64,000 nt of DNA from Anaerovorax odorimutans. Its GTDB lineage: Bacteria > Bacillota > Clostridia > Peptostreptococcales > Anaerovoracaceae. Under the pieces are notes generated by a model, which worked only from the letters and a program-made list of their open reading frames with translations, ran no database searches and had not been told where the DNA came from. The position numbers were made by a program, and so were the translations under genes. Below are positions 44,748 to 52,645 of the stretch, piece by piece; position 1 is the stretch's first letter, and every line of letters begins with the position of its first letter. The stretch spans positions 62,001-126,000 of the forward strand of contig NZ_JANFXK010000004.1 in NCBI RefSeq assembly GCF_024459955.1, given 5' to 3'.

Positions 44748-45160
44748 CGATATATCCTTTCCCCCTCATGCTGCCCGTATTCGATAAAGATCTTTTTCGC
44801 TTCCTGCGGAATCAGCTCCTCAATCAGGTCCGCCCACTCAACGACGCACACGCCGTCACCGAAAAAATACTCTTCATATCCCAATTCAAACATCTCATCC
44901 GGGTCGCCGATCCGGTACACGTCAAAATGGTACAGGGGAAGCCTTCCGTCGTGGTATTCCTGTACGATAGTGAAGGTAGGGCTGGTGATGGTTTCCTGGA
45001 TTCCCAGGCCTTCTGCGATATACTTGGTCAGGGCCGTCTTTCCTGTACCCAGGTCGCCGATGAGGGCGATGATGTCGCCCTTTTTCGAGTTCTGTCCCAG
45101 CTGACGCCCAAACACTCTGGTTTCTTCTTCATTTTTTAAGGTTATTGTTCTCATATCCAT
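44735..45160 (-). CDS. tsaE: t6A synthesis ATPase TsaE
   Basis: A 141-residue P-loop ATPase, Walker A GDLGTGKTALTK, and the family's SPTFTIVQEY and LYHFDVYRI segments. It drives the TsaB-TsaD cycle. First gene of the tsaE-tsaB-rimI operon. Confidence 0.97.
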   Translation of the reverse strand: MDMRTITLKNEEETRVFGRQLGQNSKKGDIIALIGDLGTGKTALTKYIAEGLGIQETITSPTFTIVQEYHDGRLPLYHFDVYRIGDPDEMFELGYEEYFFGDGVCVVEWADLIEELIPQEAKKIFIEYGQHEGERIYRCTF

Positions 45161-45222
45161 TTATTCTACCACAAGAAAAGTAAAATTGAAAATAGCCTTT
45201 CAGGCAAAAGCAGCTTTTGCAA

Positions 45223-45262
45223 ACAGAAAAACAGCTTCCTTTGGGGAAAGCTGTTTTTCTGT
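45223..45262 (-). terminator. tRNA-Pro terminator
   Basis: ACAGAAAAACAGCTT pairs perfectly with AAGCTGTTTTTCTGT over a 10-nt loop, 20 nt after the tRNA 3' end. A second, smaller hairpin (GCAAAAGC with GCTTTTGC) follows toward tsaE. Confidence 0.88.
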
Positions 45263-45281
45263 CAAGGTTCGCCCTTTGATC

Positions 45282-45358
45282 TGGTCTGAGTGACAGGAAT
45301 TGAACCTGCGGCCTCGTGGACCCCATCCACGCGCGCTACCAAACTGCGCCACACCCAG
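45282..45358 (-). tRNA. tRNA-Pro (anticodon GGG)
   Basis: The minus strand folds as a 77-nt cloverleaf with acceptor CTGGGTG/CACTCAG (one G-T pair), D-arm with GGTAGCGC, anticodon stem CGTGG/CCACG with loop ATGGGGT (anticodon GGG), T-arm with GGTTCAATTCC, discriminator A and an encoded CCA. It reads CCC and CCU proline codons. A promoter and a terminator flank it, so it is transcribed alone. Confidence 0.95.
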
Positions 45359-45384
45359 CCGTTTAATATTCCGTGTTCCTTTCT

Positions 45385-45412
45385 ATTCTACCATAGACGC
45401 TCAAATTGGCAA
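45385..45412 (-). promoter_or_regulatory. sigma-A promoter of tRNA-Pro
   Basis: On the minus strand TTGCCA, 16-nt spacer, TAGAAT, about 27 nt before the tRNA 5' end. Confidence 0.7.
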
Positions 45413-45422
45413 GTAGAAATTT

Positions 45423-45460
45423 AAAAATACCCGGCAGAATCTAAAAGATCTGACGGGCAT
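45423..45460 (-). terminator. ribU terminator
   Basis: ATGCCCGTCAGATC pairs with GATTCTGCCGGGTAT (one mismatch) and T residues follow on the minus strand, just after ribU. Confidence 0.75.
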
Positions 45461-45488
45461 TTTCGTATATGGACATTTACATGAATCT

Positions 45489-46061
45489 CTATCTGTGCAG
45501 GAACTTCGATATTCTCTTGTACAGGAAGAACGTCAGCACTGCATTGATACCCGCCTTTGTAAAGTTAAAAGCGATAATAACCGGAATCATAGCCACGATC
45601 GCGGATCTCGGCGCGCCCATAAAGTACGGGGTGATGAGAATATTGGCCGGAACCATGATGATCACCATGGCCAGAACGCCGCAGATCAAAGCGATGATCG
45701 CTTTTTTTCTGGTCTTTTCACCTTTGTAGATCGAACCTGCCACCAGCACAAAGGCTCCCGTAGCGATCACATGCATCAAAATCCCGTATGCGCCGCTGGC
45801 CGAGCTGACCGTCAGGCCCTGGATAACGGATGTGACTACCGTCAGCAGAAGACCCGCCCACGGCCCAAAGGCAAAGGTGCCGATCAGGATTGGAATATCC
45901 GCCGGATCATACTCATAAAAGGCCGTAAACATCGGTATATGTATAAAATATACCAGTACGACAGAAATAGCTACCAGCATGCCCATCTTCGCCAGCTTAA
46001 CCGAATTGGACTGCCTGTGTCCGTTTTGATTCAAATTCTCTCCCATTTTCGCTTCACTCAT
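45489..46061 (-). CDS. ribU: riboflavin ECF transporter S component RibU
   Basis: A 190-residue membrane protein with six hydrophobic helices that captures riboflavin for an ECF transporter. The segment YEYDPADIPILIGTFAFGP is the RibU hallmark. The energising EcfA/EcfT genes are not in this window, so it uses a shared module. It is controlled by an FMN riboswitch and terminator in its leader, which independently supports the substrate. Confidence 0.95.
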   Translation of the reverse strand: MSEAKMGENLNQNGHRQSNSVKLAKMGMLVAISVVLVYFIHIPMFTAFYEYDPADIPILIGTFAFGPWAGLLLTVVTSVIQGLTVSSASGAYGILMHVIATGAFVLVAGSIYKGEKTRKKAIIALICGVLAMVIIMVPANILITPYFMGAPRSAIVAMIPVIIAFNFTKAGINAVLTFFLYKRISKFLHR

Positions 46062-46118
46062 TTTGATTCCTCCATTTTTCTGTGAATAATTTCAGGAATC
46101 TGTCAGGTCACTAAAAAA

Positions 46119-46138
46119 CCCTGGAATTAATTCCAGGG
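46119..46138 (-). terminator. riboswitch-controlled terminator of ribU
   Basis: CCCTGGAAT pairs with ATTCCAGGG in a perfect 20-nt palindrome, followed by six T on the minus strand. It stands between the FMN aptamer and the ribU start, where it would form when FMN is bound. Confidence 0.88.
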
Positions 46139-46169
46139 CAAAGTCACTAAATACATGAAAAGTATCCGT

Positions 46170-46295
46170 GTTTCTTTCATCCGGACTATACCGTCGGTAC
46201 GGGGATCTGACCCGTTCGGCCGAAAAGGCTCGTGGACTCGTAGCTCGCAGGCTCATTACCACCGGTGAGGAATCGCACCTCGCCCTGAAACAGAT
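46170..46295 (-). promoter_or_regulatory. FMN riboswitch (RFN element)
   Basis: On the minus strand the conserved six-junction aptamer is complete: CAGGGCGAGGTGCGATTCC, CACCGGTGGTAATGAGCC, GCGAGC, then GGTCAGATCCCC...CCGACGGTATAGTCCGGATGAAAGA (each block matches the RFN consensus). It should bind FMN and stop transcription before ribU through the hairpin at 46119-46138. Confidence 0.97.
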
Positions 46296-46357
46296 TTTCT
46301 TTACAGTTGTATTATAGTAGGTAAATCGGATGTTGTCAAATTTTTGTTTGGGGCCGC

Positions 46358-47425
46358 CTACCGGCTCCTCTTCTGAAGCTGCCTGTAACCCTCGAGTATA
46401 AAGGCTTTTAAAAAAGCTTCATCAAAGTCATAGCCGCTGCGGTCCCTGGTTTCTTTGAAAATATCATCAAGCACCCCTTCGGAAAAAGGCGGCAGTTCAA
46501 TGTGCAGACCTTCGGTGTCGAGGAAACGTAAAAATTCCCGCAGAAGGCCGCCCTTCCTCTCCTTTGACAAACCATAGTTGGCAAATAAACTGTTATTGTT
46601 GTCATAGTTTGGCGCCAATTTTAAAATCTTTCCCGTCCGCCGGTCGGTAAGCATTCCGTAGTTTTTCGTGTGACGGTCGTAATTCTCGCATAATGCGTCC
46701 AGGGTGCACAGGTTCAGGTACTGCTTTGCCATGGCAGAGGAGTATTTCAGGAGCTCCCAGTAGTTGTACGCGTAATCATCATCGGGAACCGTCCTGCCTG
46801 CTTCCTCATGATCCCTCATGACAGCGTCAATATGCTGCAAATTTACAGTCCCGGCAGTAAAGTCCTTCGTTTTTATGAACCTGCCGTTTTCGGCAATCTC
46901 ATACTCCGCCATATCAAAGCCCAAAGCCTTGCCGATCCGGTAAGTCAGATATTCGGAAACTATTTCATGAATCGGTTCATTTTTATAAAGCCACCAGACG
47001 CCATCCTCCAGCTTCCAGCCTTTTTCCTGCGCGCCTATATTGGTCAGCTCCGGCGTTCTGGAGGGTTGAACCGACAAGCCGGAAAAGTCCCGATATAAAG
47101 CCAGACTAAAAAAATCATTTTTCCGGAACAAAATATCCTGATAGGTTCGTTTGTCCGTCTCCGCCTTTACCCAAAAGTTATCCGTAATGGCGGCGGCATC
47201 CATTTTCATCGCGGTTTCCAACGCGGCTGCGTTTTTCGACAACCCCTGCCTTGATTTCACAGCCCGGGAGTTTGGTCGGTTAGGATCTACCGCACGTTCT
47301 TCGATCCACGCTTTCACATTTCCCCTGTTTTTTATATACAGCGGCGCCAAATCCGGATCTAAAATTTTGAAGTCAAAGGCCTCATCATACTCCACGACCG
47401 GCTTATCTCCTGCCATAATATACAT
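46358..47425 (-). CDS. HipA-like protein kinase-fold protein, orphan
   Basis: A 355-residue protein whose C-terminal half has the HipA-type active site: ENYDRHTKNYGML (catalytic Asp and the Asn) and LAPNYDNNNSL (the metal-binding Asp). The N-terminal half (EAFDFKILDPDLAPLYI) resembles the short N-terminal part seen in stand-alone HipA-like proteins of Firmicutes rather than the beta-barrel of HipA in toxin-antitoxin pairs. No hipB-like antitoxin is adjacent. AGGGGG precedes ATG 47425. What it phosphorylates is unknown. Confidence 0.75.
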   Translation of the reverse strand: MYIMAGDKPVVEYDEAFDFKILDPDLAPLYIKNRGNVKAWIEERAVDPNRPNSRAVKSRQGLSKNAAALETAMKMDAAAITDNFWVKAETDKRTYQDILFRKNDFFSLALYRDFSGLSVQPSRTPELTNIGAQEKGWKLEDGVWWLYKNEPIHEIVSEYLTYRIGKALGFDMAEYEIAENGRFIKTKDFTAGTVNLQHIDAVMRDHEEAGRTVPDDDYAYNYWELLKYSSAMAKQYLNLCTLDALCENYDRHTKNYGMLTDRRTGKILKLAPNYDNNNSLFANYGLSKERKGGLLREFLRFLDTEGLHIELPPFSEGVLDDIFKETRDRSGYDFDEAFLKAFILEGYRQLQKRSR

Positions 47426-47552
47426 TTCTTTTTCCCCCTGTCGGCACTATCTCTATTTCGTATCACGCTTTTTCCGTTCCCTTTATTATACCACAGCTCC
47501 CCCATCTTCCAATCCGGTGATCCAAAATTTAATATTGATCGAGCGCCTGTTC

Positions 47553-48305
47553 TTATTGATCCGCCTTTATGATCTTCTCTCCGGCAACCGCGTTTAAATC
47601 GTCAATCTGCTGATAGACCAGCTTCTTAAAGTCATCGGACACCCACAGCAGATAACGGGGCGAGCCTGGCGTCGCCTGGTAATAGACAGCCACTGTCCTG
47701 ATGGATTTAGTAGATTTCTTAGTACCGTCCACATCTGTCACGGTTCCATACACACTATCCTGCGGATCAGAGGAATAACTGAAAGAGACTTCATTTTTCA
47801 TGGGTTTTCTTTCGAATATTCTGGTCCACAGGGAACTGGTGCAATGGACGATCTCCGCCTCATATTGATACTTGTCATCTTCTTTGACCAGCTCAGACTC
47901 CCCATACCAGCCCGCGTATGACTGGCCATTAAAGACCATATTGTACTGCGTGGGAATCTTTTTGTCCTGCACCACCGAAACCTTGATATCTTCATAGGAA
48001 ATCGGCGTTTCCGCCATCTGCATAAAGACGGAAAGTCCCGTCCAAAGTCCAATCAAAACCACTGCGGCTGCGATGACGATCAGATACCTTTTCCGCAGCT
48101 TCCTTTTTATTTTCTGCAGAGCGCCCTTCCCTTCGTCCTGCTGCTGCGGTTTCTCAACCTGCGTCTGCATCTGCCGCAGCGTCTTTTCGCAGTCAGCGCA
48201 TTGGGCAAGATGCTCTTCGATCATCCTCCGGCTTTCCTCACTGCATACGCCATCGATATACAGCGGCAGCAGGTCTTTTACAATTTTACATTCCAATTTA
48301 TCCAT
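47553..48305 (-). CDS. anti-sigma factor with zinc-finger domain
   Basis: A 250-residue single-pass membrane protein. The cytoplasmic N terminus has the ZAS pattern (CKIVKDLLPLYIDGVCSEESRRMIEEHLAQCADC, with His and two Cys as HxxxCxxC; here in short: EEHLAQCADC). A transmembrane helix spans about 84-106, and the rest (110-250) would be extracellular and sense envelope state. It overlaps the sigma-factor gene by 8 bp, so it should hold that sigma factor inactive. Confidence 0.88.
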   Translation of the reverse strand: MDKLECKIVKDLLPLYIDGVCSEESRRMIEEHLAQCADCEKTLRQMQTQVEKPQQQDEGKGALQKIKRKLRKRYLIVIAAAVVLIGLWTGLSVFMQMAETPISYEDIKVSVVQDKKIPTQYNMVFNGQSYAGWYGESELVKEDDKYQYEAEIVHCTSSLWTRIFERKPMKNEVSFSYSSDPQDSVYGTVTDVDGTKKSTKSIRTVAVYYQATPGSPRYLLWVSDDFKKLVYQQIDDLNAVAGEKIIKADQ

Positions 48306-48786
48306 GCCATTCCTCCTCCAATTCCTCTTGAATCCTTACTTTTGCCCGGTAATAGATCACCCGGGCCCATCCTTCGCTTTTGCCAAAGAGCCTCCCGATT
48401 TCCTTAAACGGCAGCTCACCGAAGGTGCGGACAGAAAAAACTTCTTTATATGGCTCTTCCATATGGTGGAGAATCTGATAGATCCGCAGCGCGCTTTCTT
48501 TTAATATAAATTCTTCTTCCGTATCGGAAGGCGCCGCTTGTTCCCGCTCCGGCTCTCCGGCAAGGCGCTTTTCCTTTTTCAATTCCCCAAGATAAGTATT
48601 TCTGGCAATTTGGCAAAGCCATACCCGCAGCTCACAGTCACCGCGAAAAGAATCGATTGCTTTCAGTGCTTTGAAAAAGGTTTCCTGCGTGATTTCTTCC
48701 GCAGTCGCTTTATTCCGGCTCAAAGCAAGCATGTATTTATAGACATCTTTAAAATATCGATTGTAGATTTCATCAAATTCCTTCAC
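48298..48786 (-). CDS. ECF-type RNA polymerase sigma factor
   Basis: A 162-residue sigma factor with only regions 2 and 4: YNRYFKDVYKYMLALSRNKATAEEITQETFFKAL for core and -10 recognition, and LPFKEIGRLFGKSEGWARVIYYRAK, the -35-binding helix-turn-helix. I chose GTG 48786, which has AGAGGTGAG before it, over the longer frame to 48861 that has none. A TGTAAC box lies about 45 nt upstream (48827-48832), reminiscent of ECF promoters and possible autoregulation. The pair with its anti-sigma is a typical envelope-stress module, and the secreted Lys-rich gene alongside is divergent. Confidence 0.92.
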   Translation of the reverse strand: MKEFDEIYNRYFKDVYKYMLALSRNKATAEEITQETFFKALKAIDSFRGDCELRVWLCQIARNTYLGELKKEKRLAGEPEREQAAPSDTEEEFILKESALRIYQILHHMEEPYKEVFSVRTFGELPFKEIGRLFGKSEGWARVIYYRAKVRIQEELEEEWHG

Positions 48787-48941
48787 CGTCTCACCTCTTT
48801 GACTATATGACTCCGATGGAGAAAAAACGTTACAGCTTTTTTTTATCTTATCACAAAACACCCTTTTATTAATGTTTCTTTAATCTTTCCGTGTTTTAAT
48901 ATAACCATAATCAGGAATTATCAGTAAAGGAGGAAGTAAAT

Positions 48942-49622
48942 ATGAATACAAGCATTGCAAGGAAAGCGACAGCGGTCATTGTGGCACTGGCCATGGTCAT
49001 GACCATGGGAATCTTCACCGCCGCCCCCGTTTCAGCAGCCAGCTCATCCGCTCCTAAAATCGAAAAGATCAAATATGACGGGAAGGGAAAAGTGGAAGTT
49101 GACTTTTATGGAAAGGTTAAATACAAAAAGGTTAAGGTGACGGTCAAGGACACTTCCGGGAAGAAATACAAGGCTTCTATCCGGGACAAGGACAATGACG
49201 AACTGGAATTTAAGATCAAGAACTACAAAAAAGGGAAAAAATATAAGTTCACCATTAAGGGCATTAAAAAAGCCCGTGCGTCCAAGTACACTTCCGTAAA
49301 AGGAACGGTTAAAATTCCGGCAGCCAAATCTTCCAAGGCGAAGATAAAGGTTAAAGACATTGATTACGACTATGAAGATCAGGAAGTAAGCTTTGATTTC
49401 AAGACCAAGGTTCAGTGGAAAAACCCGAAGGTAAAAATAACGGATTCCAACGGAAACAGCTACAGCACAATCATCACGGACAGGGATAACGACGATCTGG
49501 AAGTATACGTTTCCGGTCTGACCTATGGAAATAAGTACAACTACTCCATCTCCGGCATCAAAGCCAGAGGAGCATCTTCCTATACAACCATAAGCGGTTC
49601 ATTCTACGCAATTGACGACTAA
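48942..49622 (+). CDS. secreted protein with two similar Lys-rich beta-type repeats
   Basis: A 226-residue exported protein: signal peptide 1-32 ending PVSAAS, then two homologous halves (about 36-128 and 133-224). Both halves contain an I-K-x-D-Y/Y-D-G strand, a KVKITDSNGN/KVTVKDTSGK turn, an xxDRDNDDLE/IRDKDNDELE block, a GxKYKFTIKGIK/GNKYNYSISGIK strand and a SKYTSVKG/SSYTTISG end. The pattern is of two beta-sandwich (fibronectin-like) modules arisen by duplication. The first is very basic, the second much less. AAAGGAGG precedes the start. It is divergent from the ECF sigma gene, suggesting a target in the envelope. Confidence 0.85.
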   Translation: MNTSIARKATAVIVALAMVMTMGIFTAAPVSAASSSAPKIEKIKYDGKGKVEVDFYGKVKYKKVKVTVKDTSGKKYKASIRDKDNDELEFKIKNYKKGKKYKFTIKGIKKARASKYTSVKGTVKIPAAKSSKAKIKVKDIDYDYEDQEVSFDFKTKVQWKNPKVKITDSNGNSYSTIITDRDNDDLEVYVSGLTYGNKYNYSISGIKARGASSYTTISGSFYAIDD

Positions 49623-49635
49623 GTCTAACAGCACG

Positions 49636-49681
49636 AAAAAAGAAGGCAGGCCCATTAGATAATGCGGCTGCCTTCTTTTTT
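49636..49681. terminator. bidirectional terminator
   Basis: AAAAAAGAAGGCAG pairs with CTGCCTTCTTTTTT over an 18-nt loop. It serves the secreted-protein gene and the convergent DEAD-box gene. Confidence 0.9.
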
Positions 49682-49690
49682 TACGTCCTA

Positions 49691-51085
49691 TTAATTTCTT
49701 CTGCGTCCGGAAGGCTGTCTCCGTCTTCCTTCCTTCTTTTTCTTCTTACCGGATGGCATCGCCCTGTGGGGCTCCTGGCTGATTTCGGCGATTTCATCGC
49801 CCATCTGCATCTGCAGCAGCGCTGCGGCCAGGTATTCGACGGAATAGCCGCTTTCCTTAACCTTTTTGTGAAGCAGCTTGCCTATGGGCCTCAAATCCCG
49901 GTTCTCGGACATCTGAATCGCCTGATTGAGGATCTTCTCTGACTTGCTCTTCATCACCGATACGGCGGAAGGCAGCGTGCCTTTGGTAAGGTGCGTCCTG
50001 CAGTAACCCTCAATGCTTCTCAGCTTGTAGATTTCTTTTCCTACCACAAAGGTAAAGGCCTTGCCCTCTTTTCCCGCACGCCCGGTTCTGCCGATTCTGT
50101 GGACATAAGCTTCCTCTTCCTGTGGGATATCGTAGTTAAAGACCGCTTCCACATCATCCACATCCAAGCCTCTGGCCGCGACGTCCGTAGCTACCAAAAT
50201 GCTGGCTTTTCCATGACGGAATTGAGCCATGGCGGCATTTCTCTGCCCCTGGCTCAGGTCCCCGTGGAGGGGCTCCGCCGGATATCCTCTGCCTTTCAGC
50301 TCTCCCGACAATGCGTCGGCACCTCTCTTTGTCTTGCAGAATATCAGCGTTCTTTTGGGATCGTGATAATCCAGCAGGCGGCACAGAGCCTCTGTCTTGT
50401 CTCTGCCTTTCAGCTCAAAATAGAACTGTTCCACCAGGGGAATCGTCAGTTCTTTCTTTGTAGTCTTAATGAGGGCCGCGTCTTTTTGATATTTTTTCGT
50501 AATGTTGAGGATCGCCTGGGGCATGGTCGCAGAAAAGAGTACAGTCTGCCGTTCCTTTGGCGTATCGCCCAGGATCGTCTCGATATCTTCCCGAAATCCC
50601 ATATTGAGCATTTCATCGGCCTCATCGAGAACCACCGTTTGAATGCCGTCCAGCTTTAAGGTTCTGCGTCTCATATGGTCCATAATCCGGCCGGGCGTTC
50701 CCACGACGATCTTGGTACCGTTTTTCAGCATCTGAATCTGCTTGGACATGTCCTGTCCGCCAAAGACCGGCGCGATTTTAATGCCCTTGATATATTTTGA
50801 AAACCTTCTCAACTCTTCTGTCGCCTGGATAGCCAGCTCTCTGGTGGGACACAGCACCAGGGCCTGTATGCCGTGGCTTTCCGGTTGGATTTTCTGGATC
50901 AGCGGGATTCCAAAAGCCGCTGTTTTCCCTGTGCCCGTCTGGGCCTGACCTACCAGATCTCTGCCTTCCATCATGACCGGGATCGCCCGCTGCTGGATGG
51001 GGGTCATCTGTTCGAAGCCCATCTCTTCTACCGCATGGAGGATTCCCTTGTTGAGTCCGGACTGATTATAATTCATTTGTTCCAT
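49691..51085 (-). CDS. DEAD-box ATP-dependent RNA helicase
   Basis: A 464-residue helicase that remodels RNA, for example in ribosome assembly, decay or cold adaptation. Motifs in order: MTPIQQRAIPV (Q motif), AQTGTGKTAA, PTRELAIQ, TPGRIMDHM, VLDEADEML, SATMPQA, and HRIGRTGRAG. A basic tail (KKKKEGRRRQPSGRRR) could add RNA binding. I chose ATG 51085; a TTG at 51121 reads on in frame but overlaps a terminator. It resembles the CshA/DeaD group. A terminator sits directly in front of it, so transcription from upstream genes mostly ends there unless antiterminated. Confidence 0.95.
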   Translation of the reverse strand: MEQMNYNQSGLNKGILHAVEEMGFEQMTPIQQRAIPVMMEGRDLVGQAQTGTGKTAAFGIPLIQKIQPESHGIQALVLCPTRELAIQATEELRRFSKYIKGIKIAPVFGGQDMSKQIQMLKNGTKIVVGTPGRIMDHMRRRTLKLDGIQTVVLDEADEMLNMGFREDIETILGDTPKERQTVLFSATMPQAILNITKKYQKDAALIKTTKKELTIPLVEQFYFELKGRDKTEALCRLLDYHDPKRTLIFCKTKRGADALSGELKGRGYPAEPLHGDLSQGQRNAAMAQFRHGKASILVATDVAARGLDVDDVEAVFNYDIPQEEEAYVHRIGRTGRAGKEGKAFTFVVGKEIYKLRSIEGYCRTHLTKGTLPSAVSVMKSKSEKILNQAIQMSENRDLRPIGKLLHKKVKESGYSVEYLAAALLQMQMGDEIAEISQEPHRAMPSGKKKKKEGRRRQPSGRRRN

Positions 51086-51122
51086 TAAAATTCTCTTATC
51101 TTTCTTTTTTCTTCTAAACAAT

Positions 51123-51156
51123 AAAAGCCGGCGCTCGTTTACTGGAGCGTCGGCTT
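51123..51156 (-). terminator. terminator after pepV, in front of the helicase gene
   Basis: AAGCCGACGCTC pairs with GAGCGCCGGCTT (one mismatch), then TTTTAT on the minus strand. Because it lies just 40 nt before the helicase ATG it may double as an attenuator for that gene. Confidence 0.75.
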
Positions 51157-51202
51157 CTTTTTTACGATTCTTAATCAGTATACGCTATAAGGACCGCCTA
51201 AG

Positions 51203-52645
51203 TCAACTGTTTTCTTCATTTCCCGGATCGCAGGCCAGGCGGAAAATGGCTTCCGCATAGATTTTGGTCATGGCTACCAGACTGTCCACGGACAGACATT
51301 CGTTTTTCTGGTGGCCCAGCTCCGGTTCTCCCGGGAATCTGGCGCCAAAGGCAATGACATTTTTCATGGCTCTGGCGTAGGTGCCGCCGCCGATCACCAA
51401 GGGCTCACCGCTTTCATCTCCGGTCTGCCTTTTATAGATATCCATGAGCGTGACGATCATCGGGTCATCCGCCGGGATATAGATCGGCTCTTCGTGCTTT
51501 TCCTTGACAACCCCCAGATTATAGCGGTCCAGCACCGGCATGATGCTCTCATAGACCTTATCGCCTGTGGATGTGACCGGGTAGCGGACATTGACCGTAA
51601 CGGAGGCCGCTTTTCCGTCCATGGCCGCCATGCCCACATTGAGAACCAGTTTTCCCGACGGTTCATCGTAAAGTCCGCATCCCAGGGATTCGCCGTCCAG
51701 CTCGTAGCCGATACAGGAATTATAGAAGTCAATAAATTCATTGGTGTCTTCATTGGCAAAGCTCAGAGTCCCCAGAAAGTCCATCAGGATGGAAATGGCG
51801 TTCACTCCCTGCTCCGGCTTGGCGCCATGGGCGGAAACCCCCTCTGCGGAAATTTCCAGGCTCTTTCCGATACCTTTACAGGTTACTTTAACCTGTTTTT
51901 CTTCGCGGAAAGAGGCCGCCTTTTCCCGAATTTCATCATAACCGCCTCCGGTGGTATCACGGACCACAGCCCGTGCGTGGTCCGCCACCATATTGGCTGC
52001 GTTTCCGCCGCTCAGAGAACGCAGCTCCAGGCCTTTGGCCGTATCGCCGTTCAGCTTTTTGGCAATCTCAAAGACCAGGATGCCCTTCTCCCCATGAATA
52101 GCGGGGAAATCTCCATCCGGCGTAAATCCGTAGTCAGGAGGCGCGACCTTTGAAAGGTAGTGATTCATTCCCTTCCAATTGGTTTCTTCGTCCAGGCCCA
52201 GGATCAAACGGACTGTATCTTTGAGGGGCGCTCCGCTGTCCTTGACCGCTTTCATGGCATAAAAGGACGCGATCACCGGTCCCTTATCGTCCATGGTTCC
52301 CCGACCGTAAATCTTTCCATCCGCCAGAACGCCGCCGTAAGGTTCATAGTCCCAGTCTGTTCCCTCCGGAACCACGTCCAGGTGGCCGACGATACCCATG
52401 ATACCGCCGCCCTTTCCCGTCAGATCGATATGCCCGCCGTAGTGGTCCACATCCCTGACAACAAAGCCTTCTTCCTCGCCCTTTTTCATCATGTAATCCA
52501 GCGCCTGCTGAACCCCTTCTCCAAAGGGATATTCCCCTTCCGTATCTTCAGCGATACTCTTAATCCGAATCAATTCCTGCAGAGTACGGATCATCTGCTC
52601 CTTGTTTTCTTCTATATTATTGTTGATTGATTCCAAGTATTCCAT
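51203..52645 (-). CDS. pepV: dipeptidase PepV (M20 family)
   Basis: Cytosolic zinc dipeptidase of 480 residues that splits peptides into amino acids. Metal sites are visible in GHLDVVPEG, MDDKGP, and LDEETNWKG, the family's His, Asp and Glu ligands, and the KNECLSVDSL end holds a further His/Glu region (GHQKNECL). I chose ATG 52645 because AGGGAGG lies 6 nt upstream; the longer frame to 52705 overlaps capA. The 29-bp overlap with capA shows coupled translation. Confidence 0.93.
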   Translation of the reverse strand: MEYLESINNNIEENKEQMIRTLQELIRIKSIAEDTEGEYPFGEGVQQALDYMMKKGEEEGFVVRDVDHYGGHIDLTGKGGGIMGIVGHLDVVPEGTDWDYEPYGGVLADGKIYGRGTMDDKGPVIASFYAMKAVKDSGAPLKDTVRLILGLDEETNWKGMNHYLSKVAPPDYGFTPDGDFPAIHGEKGILVFEIAKKLNGDTAKGLELRSLSGGNAANMVADHARAVVRDTTGGGYDEIREKAASFREEKQVKVTCKGIGKSLEISAEGVSAHGAKPEQGVNAISILMDFLGTLSFANEDTNEFIDFYNSCIGYELDGESLGCGLYDEPSGKLVLNVGMAAMDGKAASVTVNVRYPVTSTGDKVYESIMPVLDRYNLGVVKEKHEEPIYIPADDPMIVTLMDIYKRQTGDESGEPLVIGGGTYARAMKNVIAFGARFPGEPELGHQKNECLSVDSLVAMTKIYAEAIFRLACDPGNEENS

